Positions 8,055 to 16,844 of a stretch of 64,000 bases of DNA are shown here, in pieces. The DNA is taken from contig NZ_JAPFQP010000001.1 of NCBI RefSeq assembly GCF_026241225.1, positions 682,001 through 746,000 on the forward strand, in the 5' to 3' direction. Under the pieces are notes generated by a model that had not been told where the DNA came from, did not search any database, and saw only the letters and a list, made by a program, of their open reading frames with translations. This stretch comes from Lentiprolixibacter aurantiacus. GTDB taxonomy: Bacteria > Bacteroidota > Bacteroidia > Flavobacteriales > Flavobacteriaceae. Numbering within the stretch: position 1 is the first letter of the stretch; every line of letters starts with the position of its first letter. Position numbers and translations under genes: made by a program.

Positions 8055-9104
8055 TTATACGTCGTCGTAATCAACCGTAAGCTCAGGAGTAGTGGGGTGT
8101 GCCTGGCAGGTTAATACAAAGCCATCTGCAATCTCGCCGTCTGTGAGGATCTGGTTCTTTTCCATAATTGCCTCCCCATTGCTGATCCTGGCAATGCAAG
8201 TACTGCAGATTCCGCCCTGACAGGAATAGGGAGCGTCAATATCTGCCTTGAGTACCGCATCAAGAACAGTTTGCTTGCGATCCATTACAATCTGCTGCTC
8301 TTCATCATCAAGAATAATCGTTAGCCTGGTTTTACCTTCTTCTATCATTGTATTTTGTTCTTGCTCATCTGTTGAGCTGGTAAACAGCTCAAAAAATACT
8401 TTTTCTGATGAAATCCCCTTCTTATCCAGCACATTACGCACTACATTGATCATGGACTCCGGCCCACAAAGGTAATAATTGTCGAACTCGTATTCCTTAA
8501 ACTTGTTCTTAAGGGCAAAATTTACAACAGAAGTATCAATACGGCCAAAAAGTGCATCGTCTTCCCGACTGCGACTGTAGACCATTTGCATAATAAAACG
8601 ATCAGTATATTCCTTTTGAAGCTCCTGTAGTTCATCGTAGAACATTGTTTCTGACCTGTTCTGATTTCCGTAGATGAGGACAAACCTGCTTTCAGGATGA
8701 TTGTTAAGGACCGTCCTGGCGATGCTCATGATTGGGGTTATCCCGCTTCCCGCTGCAAAAGCAATTACATCCCTTTTTTCACTGCTATCGAAAATAAACC
8801 GTCCTTCAGGAGCACTTACTTCAAGGACATCACCTTCCTTAAGATTATTGTTGGCAAAATCAGAAAAACCACCACCGTCTACCCGTTTTACACCAATTGT
8901 AATCTCCATATTTTCCGGAGCAGAGCTTATAGAATAGGAACGCCTTAGTTCTGTGCCGGAAATCTCTTTTTTAATAGTAATATATTGACCTGCCTTAAAT
9001 TGGAACGCATTTCTGTTTTCTTCGCCAATGGCAAAAGTTATGGCTACAGCATTGGGGGTAAGGGTTTGTATCTGACTTACCGTCAGGGGATAAAAAGTAC
9101 TCAT
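8055..9104 (-). CDS. PaaE-like NAD(P)H oxidoreductase with C-terminal 2Fe-2S ferredoxin
   Basis: 349 residues, three modules in order. The flavin-binding beta-barrel contains RRSYSISSAPE (the RxYS FAD motif). The NAD(P)-binding domain contains AFAAGSGITPIMSIARTVL and YYLCGPESMI. A plant-type ferredoxin domain follows, with cluster ligands Cys295, Cys300, Cys303 and Cys333 (CQGGICSTC and a later LTCQAHP). The same architecture is found in the phenylacetyl-CoA epoxidase reductase PaaE and in stand-alone ferredoxin-NADP reductases. No paaABCD genes are nearby, so it is an orphan here and its electron acceptor is unknown. It is transcribed alone. Confidence 0.88.
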   Translation of the reverse strand: MSTFYPLTVSQIQTLTPNAVAITFAIGEENRNAFQFKAGQYITIKKEISGTELRRSYSISSAPENMEITIGVKRVDGGGFSDFANNNLKEGDVLEVSAPEGRFIFDSSEKRDVIAFAAGSGITPIMSIARTVLNNHPESRFVLIYGNQNRSETMFYDELQELQKEYTDRFIMQMVYSRSREDDALFGRIDTSVVNFALKNKFKEYEFDNYYLCGPESMINVVRNVLDKKGISSEKVFFELFTSSTDEQEQNTMIEEGKTRLTIILDDEEQQIVMDRKQTVLDAVLKADIDAPYSCQGGICSTCIARISNGEAIMEKNQILTDGEIADGFVLTCQAHPTTPELTVDYDDV

Positions 9105-9120
9105 TTACGCAATTTTTCGG

Positions 9121-9128
9121 CAAAACTA
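9121..9128 (-). promoter_or_regulatory. -7 element (TAGTTTTG) for the reductase gene
   Basis: TAGTTTTG on the minus strand, ending 16 bases before the ATG at 9104. A TTTG lies 23 nt further upstream, slightly wide spacing. The divergent permease gene starts about 100 bp away. Confidence 0.4.
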
Positions 9129-9223
9129 AGCATTGCAAAGGAGGCCTTTCCCAAAAAATAGGTTAAAAGTGTAACAAAATATATCTTTACCCTACTAACG
9201 GATTGACTCAACAGAACAGGGAA

Positions 9224-10696
9224 ATGTTCAGACACTTCATCAACCTCCAGTGGAAATCTTTTTTCAGATCCGCTTCCTTTAAAACTAATATTGGCTTCAA
9301 GATCCTGATGATTTTTGGGGCACTTTATTTCATCGTGGTATTCCTCGCGCTCGGATTGGGGTCATTTTATATCATAGACAAATCAGGCCTCGGGGATCCC
9401 CTTCAGGTAGTTAATGGGTTCATGATCTACTATCTGGTAGCGGACATTTATATCCGCTATGTCTTGCAGAAAATGCCCATAATGAATATAAGGCCACTGC
9501 TGTACCTGCCTTTCAGGAAAAGCCAGGTAGTACAGTATTCACTTGGCAAAACCCTGTTTTCCTTTTTCAATCTGATGCACGCCTTTTTCTTTGTCCCTTT
9601 TTCGATCATATTACTGGTTGAAGGATATGATCCTATTGGTGTAGTAGGGTGGCACCTGGGGATCTTTGCGCTTTTTTTTACCAATAACTTCCTCAATATC
9701 ATGATGAATAACAAGGATAGCGTGTTCTATCCGGTTGTTGTGATATTGGTAGGGCTTGGCATTTGCCAGTATTATGGCTGGTTCGATATAACAGCCTATA
9801 CTGTTCACCTGTTTGATGCCCTTTACAACCAGCCCTGGTATGCATTAATACCCTGGGTGTTACTCATATTTATGGTTTATGCGTCTTTCGGATATTTTAA
9901 AAAGCACATGTACCTGGACGGGGGTCTTGCAACCAAGCAGGTAGTGGCCAAAACAGAGAATTATACCTGGTTAAGCAGGTTTGGCAGCCTTGGAACCTTC
10001 CTTCAAAATGATATTAAGCTCATAAGGCGCAACAAACGGTCCAAAACAACTGTAATTATGAGTGTTTTGTTCCTGTTCTACGGGCTATTGTTTTTTACCA
10101 ATTCCATTGAGGCTTATGAAAACCCGGTATGGAGGATATTTGCAGGGATTTTTGTTTCCGGCGGATTCCTTTTCAGCTTCGGGCAGTTCGTGCCCAGCTG
10201 GGACAGCTCTTACTATCCGCTGATAATGAGCCAGAATATCCAATACAGGGAATACCTGAGCTCCAAGTGGTACCTGGTTATCATAGCTACCATACTAAGC
10301 ACCCTGGTAAGCGCATTCTACCTGTATTTTGGCTGGGAGGCCTATATGGCCATAGTGGTTGGCGCCATTTATAATATTGGGGTAAATTCATACCTGGTAC
10401 TTTGGGGTGGGGCCTACATTAAAACTCCTATTGACCTCACTTCAAATAAAAAGGCTTTCGGCGACAAACAGGCTTTCAATGCCAAAACATTACTGTTAAC
10501 CCTTCCCAAATTGTTGTTACCCCTTGCGGTATACGCCCTTGGGCATTACCTGGTAAATCCAACTGTGGGATATGCACTGGTAGCCCTCTCAGGGATTATA
10601 GGCTTTGCCTTTAAGGATTTGGTGTTCCGGAAAATTGAAAAGATCTATAAAAAGGAAAAATACAAAACGCTGCTGGCTTACAAGCAGAATACCTAA
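9224..10696 (+). CDS. ABC transporter permease (DUF5687 family)
   Basis: 490 residues from the ATG at 9224, preceded by AGGGAA. A TTG at 9203 would add seven residues not typical of the family. About twelve hydrophobic segments are visible, beginning KTNIGFKILMIFGALYFIVV. The protein starts MFRHFINLQWKSFFRSASF, the N-terminal pattern of DUF5687, the membrane partner of an ABC-2-type exporter. The ATP-binding subunit follows 15 bp downstream, so the pair forms a two-gene export system. The substrate is unknown. Confidence 0.85.
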   Translation: MFRHFINLQWKSFFRSASFKTNIGFKILMIFGALYFIVVFLALGLGSFYIIDKSGLGDPLQVVNGFMIYYLVADIYIRYVLQKMPIMNIRPLLYLPFRKSQVVQYSLGKTLFSFFNLMHAFFFVPFSIILLVEGYDPIGVVGWHLGIFALFFTNNFLNIMMNNKDSVFYPVVVILVGLGICQYYGWFDITAYTVHLFDALYNQPWYALIPWVLLIFMVYASFGYFKKHMYLDGGLATKQVVAKTENYTWLSRFGSLGTFLQNDIKLIRRNKRSKTTVIMSVLFLFYGLLFFTNSIEAYENPVWRIFAGIFVSGGFLFSFGQFVPSWDSSYYPLIMSQNIQYREYLSSKWYLVIIATILSTLVSAFYLYFGWEAYMAIVVGAIYNIGVNSYLVLWGGAYIKTPIDLTSNKKAFGDKQAFNAKTLLLTLPKLLLPLAVYALGHYLVNPTVGYALVALSGIIGFAFKDLVFRKIEKIYKKEKYKTLLAYKQNT

Positions 10697-10711
10697 AAAG
10701 AGAATTGTACT

Positions 10712-11407
10712 ATGATCAAGGCAGAAAACCTTAGTAAAACTTATGGGGAGCAGACGGTCCTGAACCTGGAAAACCTGGATATCCCAAAGGGGCAGAGTTT
10801 TGGACTTGTGGGAAACAACGGAGCTGGAAAGACCACTTTTTTCAGTTTGCTGCTGGACCTTATACAACCTACCACAGGAAAAGTACTGAACAATGAGATT
10901 GAAGTGGCCAAAAGTGAAGACTGGAAGCCTTTTACCTCTGCATTTATAGATGAATCCTTCCTGATTGGCTACCTTACTCCTGAAGAATACTTTTATTTCA
11001 TAGGGGAACTAAGAGGGCGCAACAAGGCAGATGTGGATGCGATGCTTGCCCCATTTGAAGATTTTTTTCACGGGGAAATACTGGGTCAGAAGAAATACCT
11101 GCGTGACCTGTCCAAGGGAAACCAGAAAAAAGTAGGAATTGTAGCTTCTTTTATTGGGGACCCCGAGGTGATTATCCTGGATGAGCCCTTTGCCAACCTG
11201 GATCCCACAACTCAGATACGCCTCAAGGCAATTATCAGGGACCTGGCAGCGAACAAGGATGTGACCATCCTGGTTTCCAGCCACGACCTTATGCATGTTA
11301 CCGAGGTTTGCGAACGTATCGTTGTGCTCAACAAGGGGGAAATTGTTAAGGACATTGCCACCTCCAAGGAGACCCTTAGAGAACTGGAAAGCTTCTTTGC
11401 GGGTTAG
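10712..11407 (+). CDS. ABC transporter ATP-binding protein
   Basis: 231 residues, one ATPase domain. Walker A is GNNGAGKTT at about residues 34-42. The signature motif is LSKGNQKK, the form common in ABC-2 exporters, in place of LSGGQ. Walker B is VIILDEPFANLDP, with the H-loop in LVSSHDLMHV. It pairs with the DUF5687 permease immediately upstream to energise export of an unknown substrate. No membrane segment of its own is present. Confidence 0.93.
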   Translation: MIKAENLSKTYGEQTVLNLENLDIPKGQSFGLVGNNGAGKTTFFSLLLDLIQPTTGKVLNNEIEVAKSEDWKPFTSAFIDESFLIGYLTPEEYFYFIGELRGRNKADVDAMLAPFEDFFHGEILGQKKYLRDLSKGNQKKVGIVASFIGDPEVIILDEPFANLDPTTQIRLKAIIRDLAANKDVTILVSSHDLMHVTEVCERIVVLNKGEIVKDIATSKETLRELESFFAG

Positions 11408-11576
11408 TCTTCCTGCACCATCTTCAAATATGGTTTTTGCGGGGAAAATATCGTTGGGAATGCCAAATTGGTAATCCCCTGAATTAGAACCGGCAGGAAT
11501 TCCTTGCATATTTCGGTTGCCCGGTATAATAATCCAAAGCTTTTTCAGTTTAGTTTTTATAAGAATACCAACAACC

Positions 11577-14135
11577 TTGAAGCTTCGATATTCACTTTTG
11601 TTCGCTGGTGTTCTTGGGGGCATCCTTTTTAACGCTTGTTCTACCAAGAAAGACGCATTTTTAAATCGCAACTGGCACGCGCTTAATACCAAGTACAATG
11701 TACTGTACAATGGTGACCTCTCCTTTGAGGAAGGTCGTGAACAACTTAATGCCACTTACCAGGACAACTACTGGGACATTCTTCCCGTAGAACGACTTCA
11801 GGTGTCTGAAGATATCAAACTCGATTCTGAAGACAATAAGCCCAATTTTATCAGGGCTGAGGAAAAAGCTACCAAGGCCATACAAAAACACGGGATGGAG
11901 ATTGACAATGAAGAGCGCAATCCCCAGGCCGATGAAGCTTTTTTACTGTTAGGGAAAGCCCGTTATTTTGATCAGCGCTATGTGCCTGCTCTGGAGGCGT
12001 TCAATTATGTCCTGCGAAAATCAGGAAATAGCGACAAATTTAATGAGGCAACCATCTGGAGGGAAAAAACCAATATTAGGTTAGGCAATGAAGAACTGGC
12101 TTTAAAGAACTTAAAGCGGTTGTTTCGATATGAAAGGTTAAAAGACCAGGAATACGCAGACGCCAGGGCTATTATGGCCCAGGCCTATATTAACCTCAAC
12201 GCCCCGGATACCGCCATACAGCAATTGAAAATAGCCCAGGCCTATACCAAAAAGGGTGATGATAAAGGCCGCTACCTTTTCATTTTGGGGCAGCTATACA
12301 ATCAGCTTGGCTTTAAGGACAGTGCTAATCTGGCATTCGACAAGATCATATCGCTTAATCGCAGAACCCCCAGGGTTTACATGATCAACGCCCATATTCA
12401 GAAAATTCAAAACATACCGCTTGGCCCGGAAAACCGGGAAGACATGCTGGAATACCTGACGGACCTGGAGGAAAACCGGGAAAACCGCCCCTTTCTGGAT
12501 AAAATATACAGGGAACTGGCAGTGTACTATGCCACCTTTGAGGAGGACAGCATGGCTCTGGTTAATTACAACAAATCCCTCAGGCTAACCAGGAATACGC
12601 CTCAACTGAACGCCCTTAATTATGAAGATCTGGCCGATTATCACTTTGATGAAAACAAATACAGTATCGCCGGGGCTTACTACGACAGTGTACTTACTAA
12701 CCTCTCTGAGAATAGCAAAAAATTCAGGTCGATCAAAAAAAAACGGGACAACCTGGAAGACGTGATCGAATATGAGGAGATCGTTCAGAACGCAGATAGT
12801 GTAATTACCCTCTATGAAATGAGCGATGCCGAGCGCCGGAGCTATTTTGACCAGTATATTGCCGATTTGAAAGCCCGGGAAGAGGCTGCTGCGAAGAAGG
12901 AAGAGGCCCGTGTGACTGCCGGATTTGCGGCTTTTGCTGAAACCAAAGGAGGCAAGGAGAACAAGGGTAAATTCTATTTCTACAATATAACCAGCCTGGG
13001 CTACGGCAAAAATGAATTTCGCAATAAATGGGGCGAAAGGGCCCTTGAAGACGATTGGCGCTGGAGCAACAAGAGCCGGGTACTTCCTTCCGAAGCTACC
13101 GGTGAACTAGAAGCTGCCGGTGACACAGCAGGAGCAGGAGGGTTATCGGATGGCCAGAAATATTCTGTCGATTATTACCTCAGCCTGATCCCTGATGAGG
13201 AAAAGCTAATAGACAGTCTCCGAACAGAACGAAATTTTGCCAACTATCAGCTTGGATTGATCTACAAGGAAAAATTCAGGGAGAATCTACTGGCCGCCAA
13301 TAAACTGGAACAGGTACTTGCCCGTAATCCGGAAAAAAGGCTTGTCCTTCCATCCAAATACAACCTCTACAAGGTATATGAGGAATCAGGAAGTCCACTG
13401 GCTGCCGGGATGAAAGAAAGGATATTAAAAGAGCACCCGGACTCCCGCTATGCACTGATTTTGCTTAATCCGCAGGCCCAATTGTCCGCATCTGAGGATA
13501 CTCCGGAAGCCCAGTATTTGAAGCTTTACAAGCTTTTCAGAGACCAGGAATTCCTACAGGTAATAACGGGGACTCAGGAACAGATCAATCAATATGCCGG
13601 AGATCCCATGGTTCCCAAGTTCGAAATGCTGAAGGCCAATGCTATTGGGCGGTTACAGGGATTTACAGAGTTCAGTGAAGCGCTGAACTATGTGGCTTTG
13701 AACTATCCCAATAACCCTGAGGGCAAGAAAGCCCAGCAAATGATTGCGGAGCAATTGCCCAAATTGGAAAACAAGGAATTTATTGATGCGGGTCAGGCAC
13801 CTAAAGCAGATAATTGGAAGGTGGTATTCCCGTTTAAACGAAACCGTAATGAAGCCGCACTTAAACTAAAGGAGAAACTGGAGAAATCCATAAAAGACCT
13901 GAGGTATAAAAATGTGGTTTCCCGGGACATCTACAATCTGGAAGATCAGTTTATAGTGGTGCATGGCTTTGCGTCGAGGGACTTTGCCCTGGGATATGTG
14001 GAACTCCTTAAAAACAATAAGGATTACAGGATTGATCTGGAGAATTTCGTAATTTTATCGACTAACTATAAAATCATCCAGGTTCATAAAAACCTGGCCT
14101 TGTACAAGGACAAAATGTTAACCCCAAAACCATAA
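11577..14135 (+). CDS. sprE: Gliding-motility / type IX secretion lipoprotein SprE (PorW-like)
   Basis: 852 residues from a TTG at 11577. That start gives a compact lipoprotein signal peptide, MKLRYSLLFAGVLGGILFNAC followed by STKKD; the longer frame from 11517 would add 20 residues ahead of the signal. After the lipidated Cys the family-typical HALNTKYNVLYNGDLSFEEG appears, then repeated TPR-like helical pairs over most of the length and a C-terminal segment NVVSRDIYNLEDQFIVVHGF. SprE is required for gliding and type IX secretion in Flavobacterium and is an outer-membrane-associated periplasmic lipoprotein. The bactofilin gene follows 5 bp downstream. Confidence 0.88.
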   Translation: MKLRYSLLFAGVLGGILFNACSTKKDAFLNRNWHALNTKYNVLYNGDLSFEEGREQLNATYQDNYWDILPVERLQVSEDIKLDSEDNKPNFIRAEEKATKAIQKHGMEIDNEERNPQADEAFLLLGKARYFDQRYVPALEAFNYVLRKSGNSDKFNEATIWREKTNIRLGNEELALKNLKRLFRYERLKDQEYADARAIMAQAYINLNAPDTAIQQLKIAQAYTKKGDDKGRYLFILGQLYNQLGFKDSANLAFDKIISLNRRTPRVYMINAHIQKIQNIPLGPENREDMLEYLTDLEENRENRPFLDKIYRELAVYYATFEEDSMALVNYNKSLRLTRNTPQLNALNYEDLADYHFDENKYSIAGAYYDSVLTNLSENSKKFRSIKKKRDNLEDVIEYEEIVQNADSVITLYEMSDAERRSYFDQYIADLKAREEAAAKKEEARVTAGFAAFAETKGGKENKGKFYFYNITSLGYGKNEFRNKWGERALEDDWRWSNKSRVLPSEATGELEAAGDTAGAGGLSDGQKYSVDYYLSLIPDEEKLIDSLRTERNFANYQLGLIYKEKFRENLLAANKLEQVLARNPEKRLVLPSKYNLYKVYEESGSPLAAGMKERILKEHPDSRYALILLNPQAQLSASEDTPEAQYLKLYKLFRDQEFLQVITGTQEQINQYAGDPMVPKFEMLKANAIGRLQGFTEFSEALNYVALNYPNNPEGKKAQQMIAEQLPKLENKEFIDAGQAPKADNWKVVFPFKRNRNEAALKLKEKLEKSIKDLRYKNVVSRDIYNLEDQFIVVHGFASRDFALGYVELLKNNKDYRIDLENFVILSTNYKIIQVHKNLALYKDKMLTPKP

Positions 14136-14140
14136 ACAAA

Positions 14141-14608
14141 ATGTTTTCCGATAACAAAAAACCTAGAACTATGAATGAAATTGGCGGACAACCCAACAGA
14201 ATTGAAAAGAACACCAAAATAAAGGGCGATATTATTTCGGAGGCGGACTTCCGTATTGATGGCAAACTGGATGGAAATGTAAAAACCTCTGGGAAAGTAG
14301 TCATCGGAAAAGGAGGATATATCCACGGAAAAGTGGAGTGTGTTAATGCGGACATAGAAGGTAGCTTTAACGGGGAACTATTGGTTTCGGATTTGCTTTC
14401 GTTGAAAGCCTCTGCAGTTATCGAGGGAACAGTTTCCGTAACTAAACTGGCCGTGGAGCCCGGGGCAACTTTTAATGCTTCCTGTACCATGAAAGGCAAA
14501 TCCGGTCTTGGAAGCAGTACTTCCGGATCCGCCGGGTCTGACGTTCAGGGAGCGGCAAAGCCAAATGCCCCAACACCAAAGAATCCAGGAGAGAAAGCGA
14601 GAATTTAG
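14141..14608 (+). CDS. Bactofilin (polymer-forming cytoskeletal protein)
   Basis: 155 residues. The central beta-helical DUF583/bactofilin domain spans about residues 25-120, with the repeating pattern NTKIKGDIISEADFRIDGKL then VVIGKGGYIHGKVE and LKASAVIEGTVSVTKL. The low-complexity tail is rich in Gly, Ser, Ala and Pro (SGSAGSDVQGAAKPNAPTP). Bactofilins polymerise without nucleotide into filaments that scaffold envelope enzymes. Its position between sprE and the ATP synthase operon suggests co-transcription with sprE; a functional link to gliding is unproven. Confidence 0.92.
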   Translation: MFSDNKKPRTMNEIGGQPNRIEKNTKIKGDIISEADFRIDGKLDGNVKTSGKVVIGKGGYIHGKVECVNADIEGSFNGELLVSDLLSLKASAVIEGTVSVTKLAVEPGATFNASCTMKGKSGLGSSTSGSAGSDVQGAAKPNAPTPKNPGEKARI

Positions 14609-14710
14609 GAAAACCTCACGGCATCCAGACCAACTGGATCAATCCTGGTCGTTATTTTTCTGTAAAGGTTACCTCAACTAAGGAAAGTAAAGTCGCCAAA
14701 GCGTACACTT

Positions 14711-14926
14711 ATGCCTAAACCCAAGAAAAAATCCAGATACTGGCTTAGCCTGAGCGGGATCGCCGTACAAATGGGGGTTATTATATACCTTGGGGCCTGG
14801 TTTGGGCAGTGGCTGGATGAGAAATACGCTTCGGAGAATAATACGTATACCGTTTTTTTTACTTTATTCGCAGTAGCTGTGGCCATGTACCTGGTGGTGA
14901 AACAGACCAAAAACCTAAATTCCTGA
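14711..14926 (+). CDS. AtpZ/AtpI-family protein
   Basis: 71 residues with two transmembrane helices: GIAVQMGVIIYLGAWFGQWL and YTVFFTLFAVAVAMYLVV. The Lys-rich N-terminus (PKPKKKSRYW) and the Gly-containing first helix fit AtpZ/AtpI, small proteins encoded at the start of ATP synthase operons and implicated in c-ring assembly or cation supply. It is the first gene of the ATP synthase cluster here, ending one base before the next start codon. Confidence 0.85.
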   Translation: MPKPKKKSRYWLSLSGIAVQMGVIIYLGAWFGQWLDEKYASENNTYTVFFTLFAVAVAMYLVVKQTKNLNS

Positions 14927-14927
14927 T

Positions 14928-15329
14928 TTGACCCGAAAAGCACTGATATTCCTGTTGCAGCTGATAATTGCCCTGCTCCTTGTCGGAGTCCTGCACTACG
15001 GCGTCTTATACGCCAGGGAATGGCCTATCTCAGTTCCTAATATATTTTGGGCCTATTTGCTCAACCTGGTGCTGGCAGCAGGTATTTACCTGGCCATGCT
15101 TCAATTCGCCGCCCGGCAAAGCAGGTATCTTGGATTTCTTTTTATGGTTGGCAGTGCGCTTAAGTTTGCAGCATATTTTGTTATTCTTGAACCTGTTTTT
15201 TCCCGTGATGGAAGTCTTTCAAGAGTGGAATTCTTTTACTTTTTCGTACCCTATATCACCTGCCTTGTCGCGGAGACAATGGCTCTGGTGAAACTGCTCC
15301 GGGATATCGATCTGCCTGACAATTCCTAA
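14928..15329 (+). CDS. Membrane protein of the ATP synthase operon (DUF6168-like)
   Basis: 133 residues with four hydrophobic segments, starting LIFLLQLIIALLLVGVLHYG and ending YITCLVAETMALVKLL. A short protein of this size and topology (DUF6168) is commonly found between atpZ and atpB in Flavobacteriaceae, the place occupied by AtpI in other bacteria; its function is unknown. The TTG start at 14928 lies two bases after the atpZ stop codon, implying translational coupling. Confidence 0.75.
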   Translation: MTRKALIFLLQLIIALLLVGVLHYGVLYAREWPISVPNIFWAYLLNLVLAAGIYLAMLQFAARQSRYLGFLFMVGSALKFAAYFVILEPVFSRDGSLSRVEFFYFFVPYITCLVAETMALVKLLRDIDLPDNS

Positions 15330-15389
15330 AGCCTTCTATCCCTTTTAAATAAATGGGGTAAATGCTTTTTTCTTTTTGGGAGAATGCCT

Positions 15390-15397
15390 TACATTTG
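15390..15397 (+). promoter_or_regulatory. -7 element (TACATTTG) for atpB
   Basis: TACATTTG fits TAnnTTTG and lies about 35 bases before the atpB ATG, in the 100-bp gap after the small membrane protein gene. No TTG is present at the usual 17-23 nt spacing (nearest TTTG is 11 nt away), so it is a partial match. It could give an internal start for the main ATP synthase genes. Confidence 0.4.
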
Positions 15398-15431
15398 CAC
15401 CGATTTTTAGAGACCCAATTTGCAGAGCGGT

Positions 15432-16535
15432 ATGCAACGAACATTTTTGACTGGACTTCTATTTGCTATAGCAATATTCTTTCATATTTCTGTTTTTGCT
15501 ACTAGTGATGAAGGTGGAGACGATAAGGACCTGAAGACGGAGATCGATGAATACATCCAGCATCACTTAAAGGATTCCCATGATTTTTCACTGTTTTCTT
15601 ATACCAGGGATAATGGGGAACATGTTTATGTTGGGTTTCCTTTGCCAGTTATTCTTTGGGATGACGGGTTAAAGGTTTTTTCTTCCTCTAAATTCCACCA
15701 CGGGGAAACCCTGGCGGAAGTAGACGGAAACTTTTACAAGCTCTATCACAGCAAAATATACAAGACCGATGCCCAGGGTACGATTACATACGACGAGGAT
15801 CACCACCCTACCAATGTAAAGCCACTGGATTTTTCCATGACTAAGAGTGTGGTTATGATCATGATCACCGGCCTGCTCATGTTCCTGCTTTTCAGGGGGC
15901 TGGCTAAATCCTATGCAAAAAATGGAGGTATACCCAAAGGAATAGGGCGATTTTTCGAACCTATTGTATTGTATATCCGTGATGACATTGCCATCGCCAC
16001 TATAGGGGAGAAGCGGTACAAGAAATATATGTCCTTTCTGTTGACTATATTTTTCTTTATCTGGTTCCTGAATATGTTTGGCTTAACGCCTCTGGGGGTA
16101 AATGTTACCGGAAATATCGCTATTACCACTGCATTGGCCATCCTTACATTCCTGATCACCAATTTGACCGGGACCAAGGATTACTGGAAACACCTTTTTG
16201 ATCCGCTGGGGGATTCCATGCCCTGGATTGCCAAGATTCCATTGTACATTATTTTAGTTCCCATTGAATTACTGGGAATATTCATCAAACCATTTTCCCT
16301 GCTTATCCGTTTGTACGCAAACATGCAGGCAGGGCATATCGTAATTATGAGCCTTATTGGGTTGATGTTCCTGTTTAAGAACTGGATAGGGAGTTCATTG
16401 TCCTTTGGATTGGCATTTGCTATCTCCCTTATCGAGATATTGGTGGCGCTGTTGCAGGCGTATATTTTCACCATGCTTTCTGCATTGTACTTCGGATTTG
16501 CTTCCGAAGAACACGAACATGCAGAGGCACACTAA
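15432..16535 (+). CDS. atpB: F1Fo ATP synthase subunit a
   Basis: 367 residues from the ATG at 15432 (a TTG four codons upstream is possible). As usual in Bacteroidota the subunit carries a long N-terminal periplasmic region with a signal-like start (FLTGLLFAIAIFFHISVFA). The proton-channel helices follow, with SLLIRLYANMQAGHIVIMSL carrying the essential Arg, and the last helix IEILVALLQAYIFTMLSALY. It ends in a His-rich EEHEHAEAH tail. It forms the two half-channels that feed protons to the c-ring. Confidence 0.97.
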   Translation: MQRTFLTGLLFAIAIFFHISVFATSDEGGDDKDLKTEIDEYIQHHLKDSHDFSLFSYTRDNGEHVYVGFPLPVILWDDGLKVFSSSKFHHGETLAEVDGNFYKLYHSKIYKTDAQGTITYDEDHHPTNVKPLDFSMTKSVVMIMITGLLMFLLFRGLAKSYAKNGGIPKGIGRFFEPIVLYIRDDIAIATIGEKRYKKYMSFLLTIFFFIWFLNMFGLTPLGVNVTGNIAITTALAILTFLITNLTGTKDYWKHLFDPLGDSMPWIAKIPLYIILVPIELLGIFIKPFSLLIRLYANMQAGHIVIMSLIGLMFLFKNWIGSSLSFGLAFAISLIEILVALLQAYIFTMLSALYFGFASEEHEHAEAH

Positions 16536-16566
16536 TTTGAATGTTTAATTTTTAACGCTATTTATT

Positions 16567-16767
16567 ATGTCTATTCCAAGAATTGTAGGTGCAGGACTGA
16601 TCGTAATCGGTGTTGGCGTGGGTATCGGAAGAATCGGTGGCCAGGCTATGGAAGCGATTGCAAGACAACCTGAAGCTTACGGTAAGATTCAAACAGCGAT
16701 GCTTATCGTAGCGGCGCTTATTGAAGGTATTGGTTTTGCTGCATTGTTCGCAACAGCAGAAGCTTAA
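16567..16767 (+). CDS. atpE: F1Fo ATP synthase subunit c
   Basis: 66 residues, two helices forming a hairpin. Helix 1 holds the Gly-rich packing motif GVGVGIGRIGG. Helix 2 holds the ion-binding Glu in LIEGIGFAALFA. The Gln and Ser/Thr co-ligands of sodium-type rings are absent, so a proton ring is expected. RQPE in the polar loop contacts the gamma/epsilon stalk. A strong hairpin follows the stop codon (see 16778-16810), which may help give the excess of c over other subunits. Confidence 0.97.
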   Translation: MSIPRIVGAGLIVIGVGVGIGRIGGQAMEAIARQPEAYGKIQTAMLIVAALIEGIGFAALFATAEA

Positions 16768-16777
16768 GATCAAAACA

Positions 16778-16810
16778 CAAACATCCGCAACGGTTGGTTG
16801 CGGATGCTTG
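16778..16810 (+). other. Intercistronic hairpin between atpE and atpF
   Basis: CATCCGCAAC (16782-16791), 5-nt loop, GTTGCGGATG (16797-16806): a perfect 10-bp stem, with three further outer pairs (CAA/TTG) beyond one mismatch, followed by TTTTAA. It starts about 10 bases after the atpE stop. The U-run is short, so it may act as a partial terminator or as a 3'-end stabiliser of the atpE message. Confidence 0.7.
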
Positions 16811-16844
16811 TTTTAATGCGTTAAATATCTAAGAATACCAAAGG

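Noticed and set aside
8055..9104. Assignment as paaE of a phenylacetate operon
   Set aside because: No paaABCD genes nearby; domain order alone does not fix the partner.
11009..11755. Long minus-strand ORF over the ABC ATPase and sprE start
   Set aside because: Mostly antisense to two well-supported genes; only the gap portion is noted as a finding.
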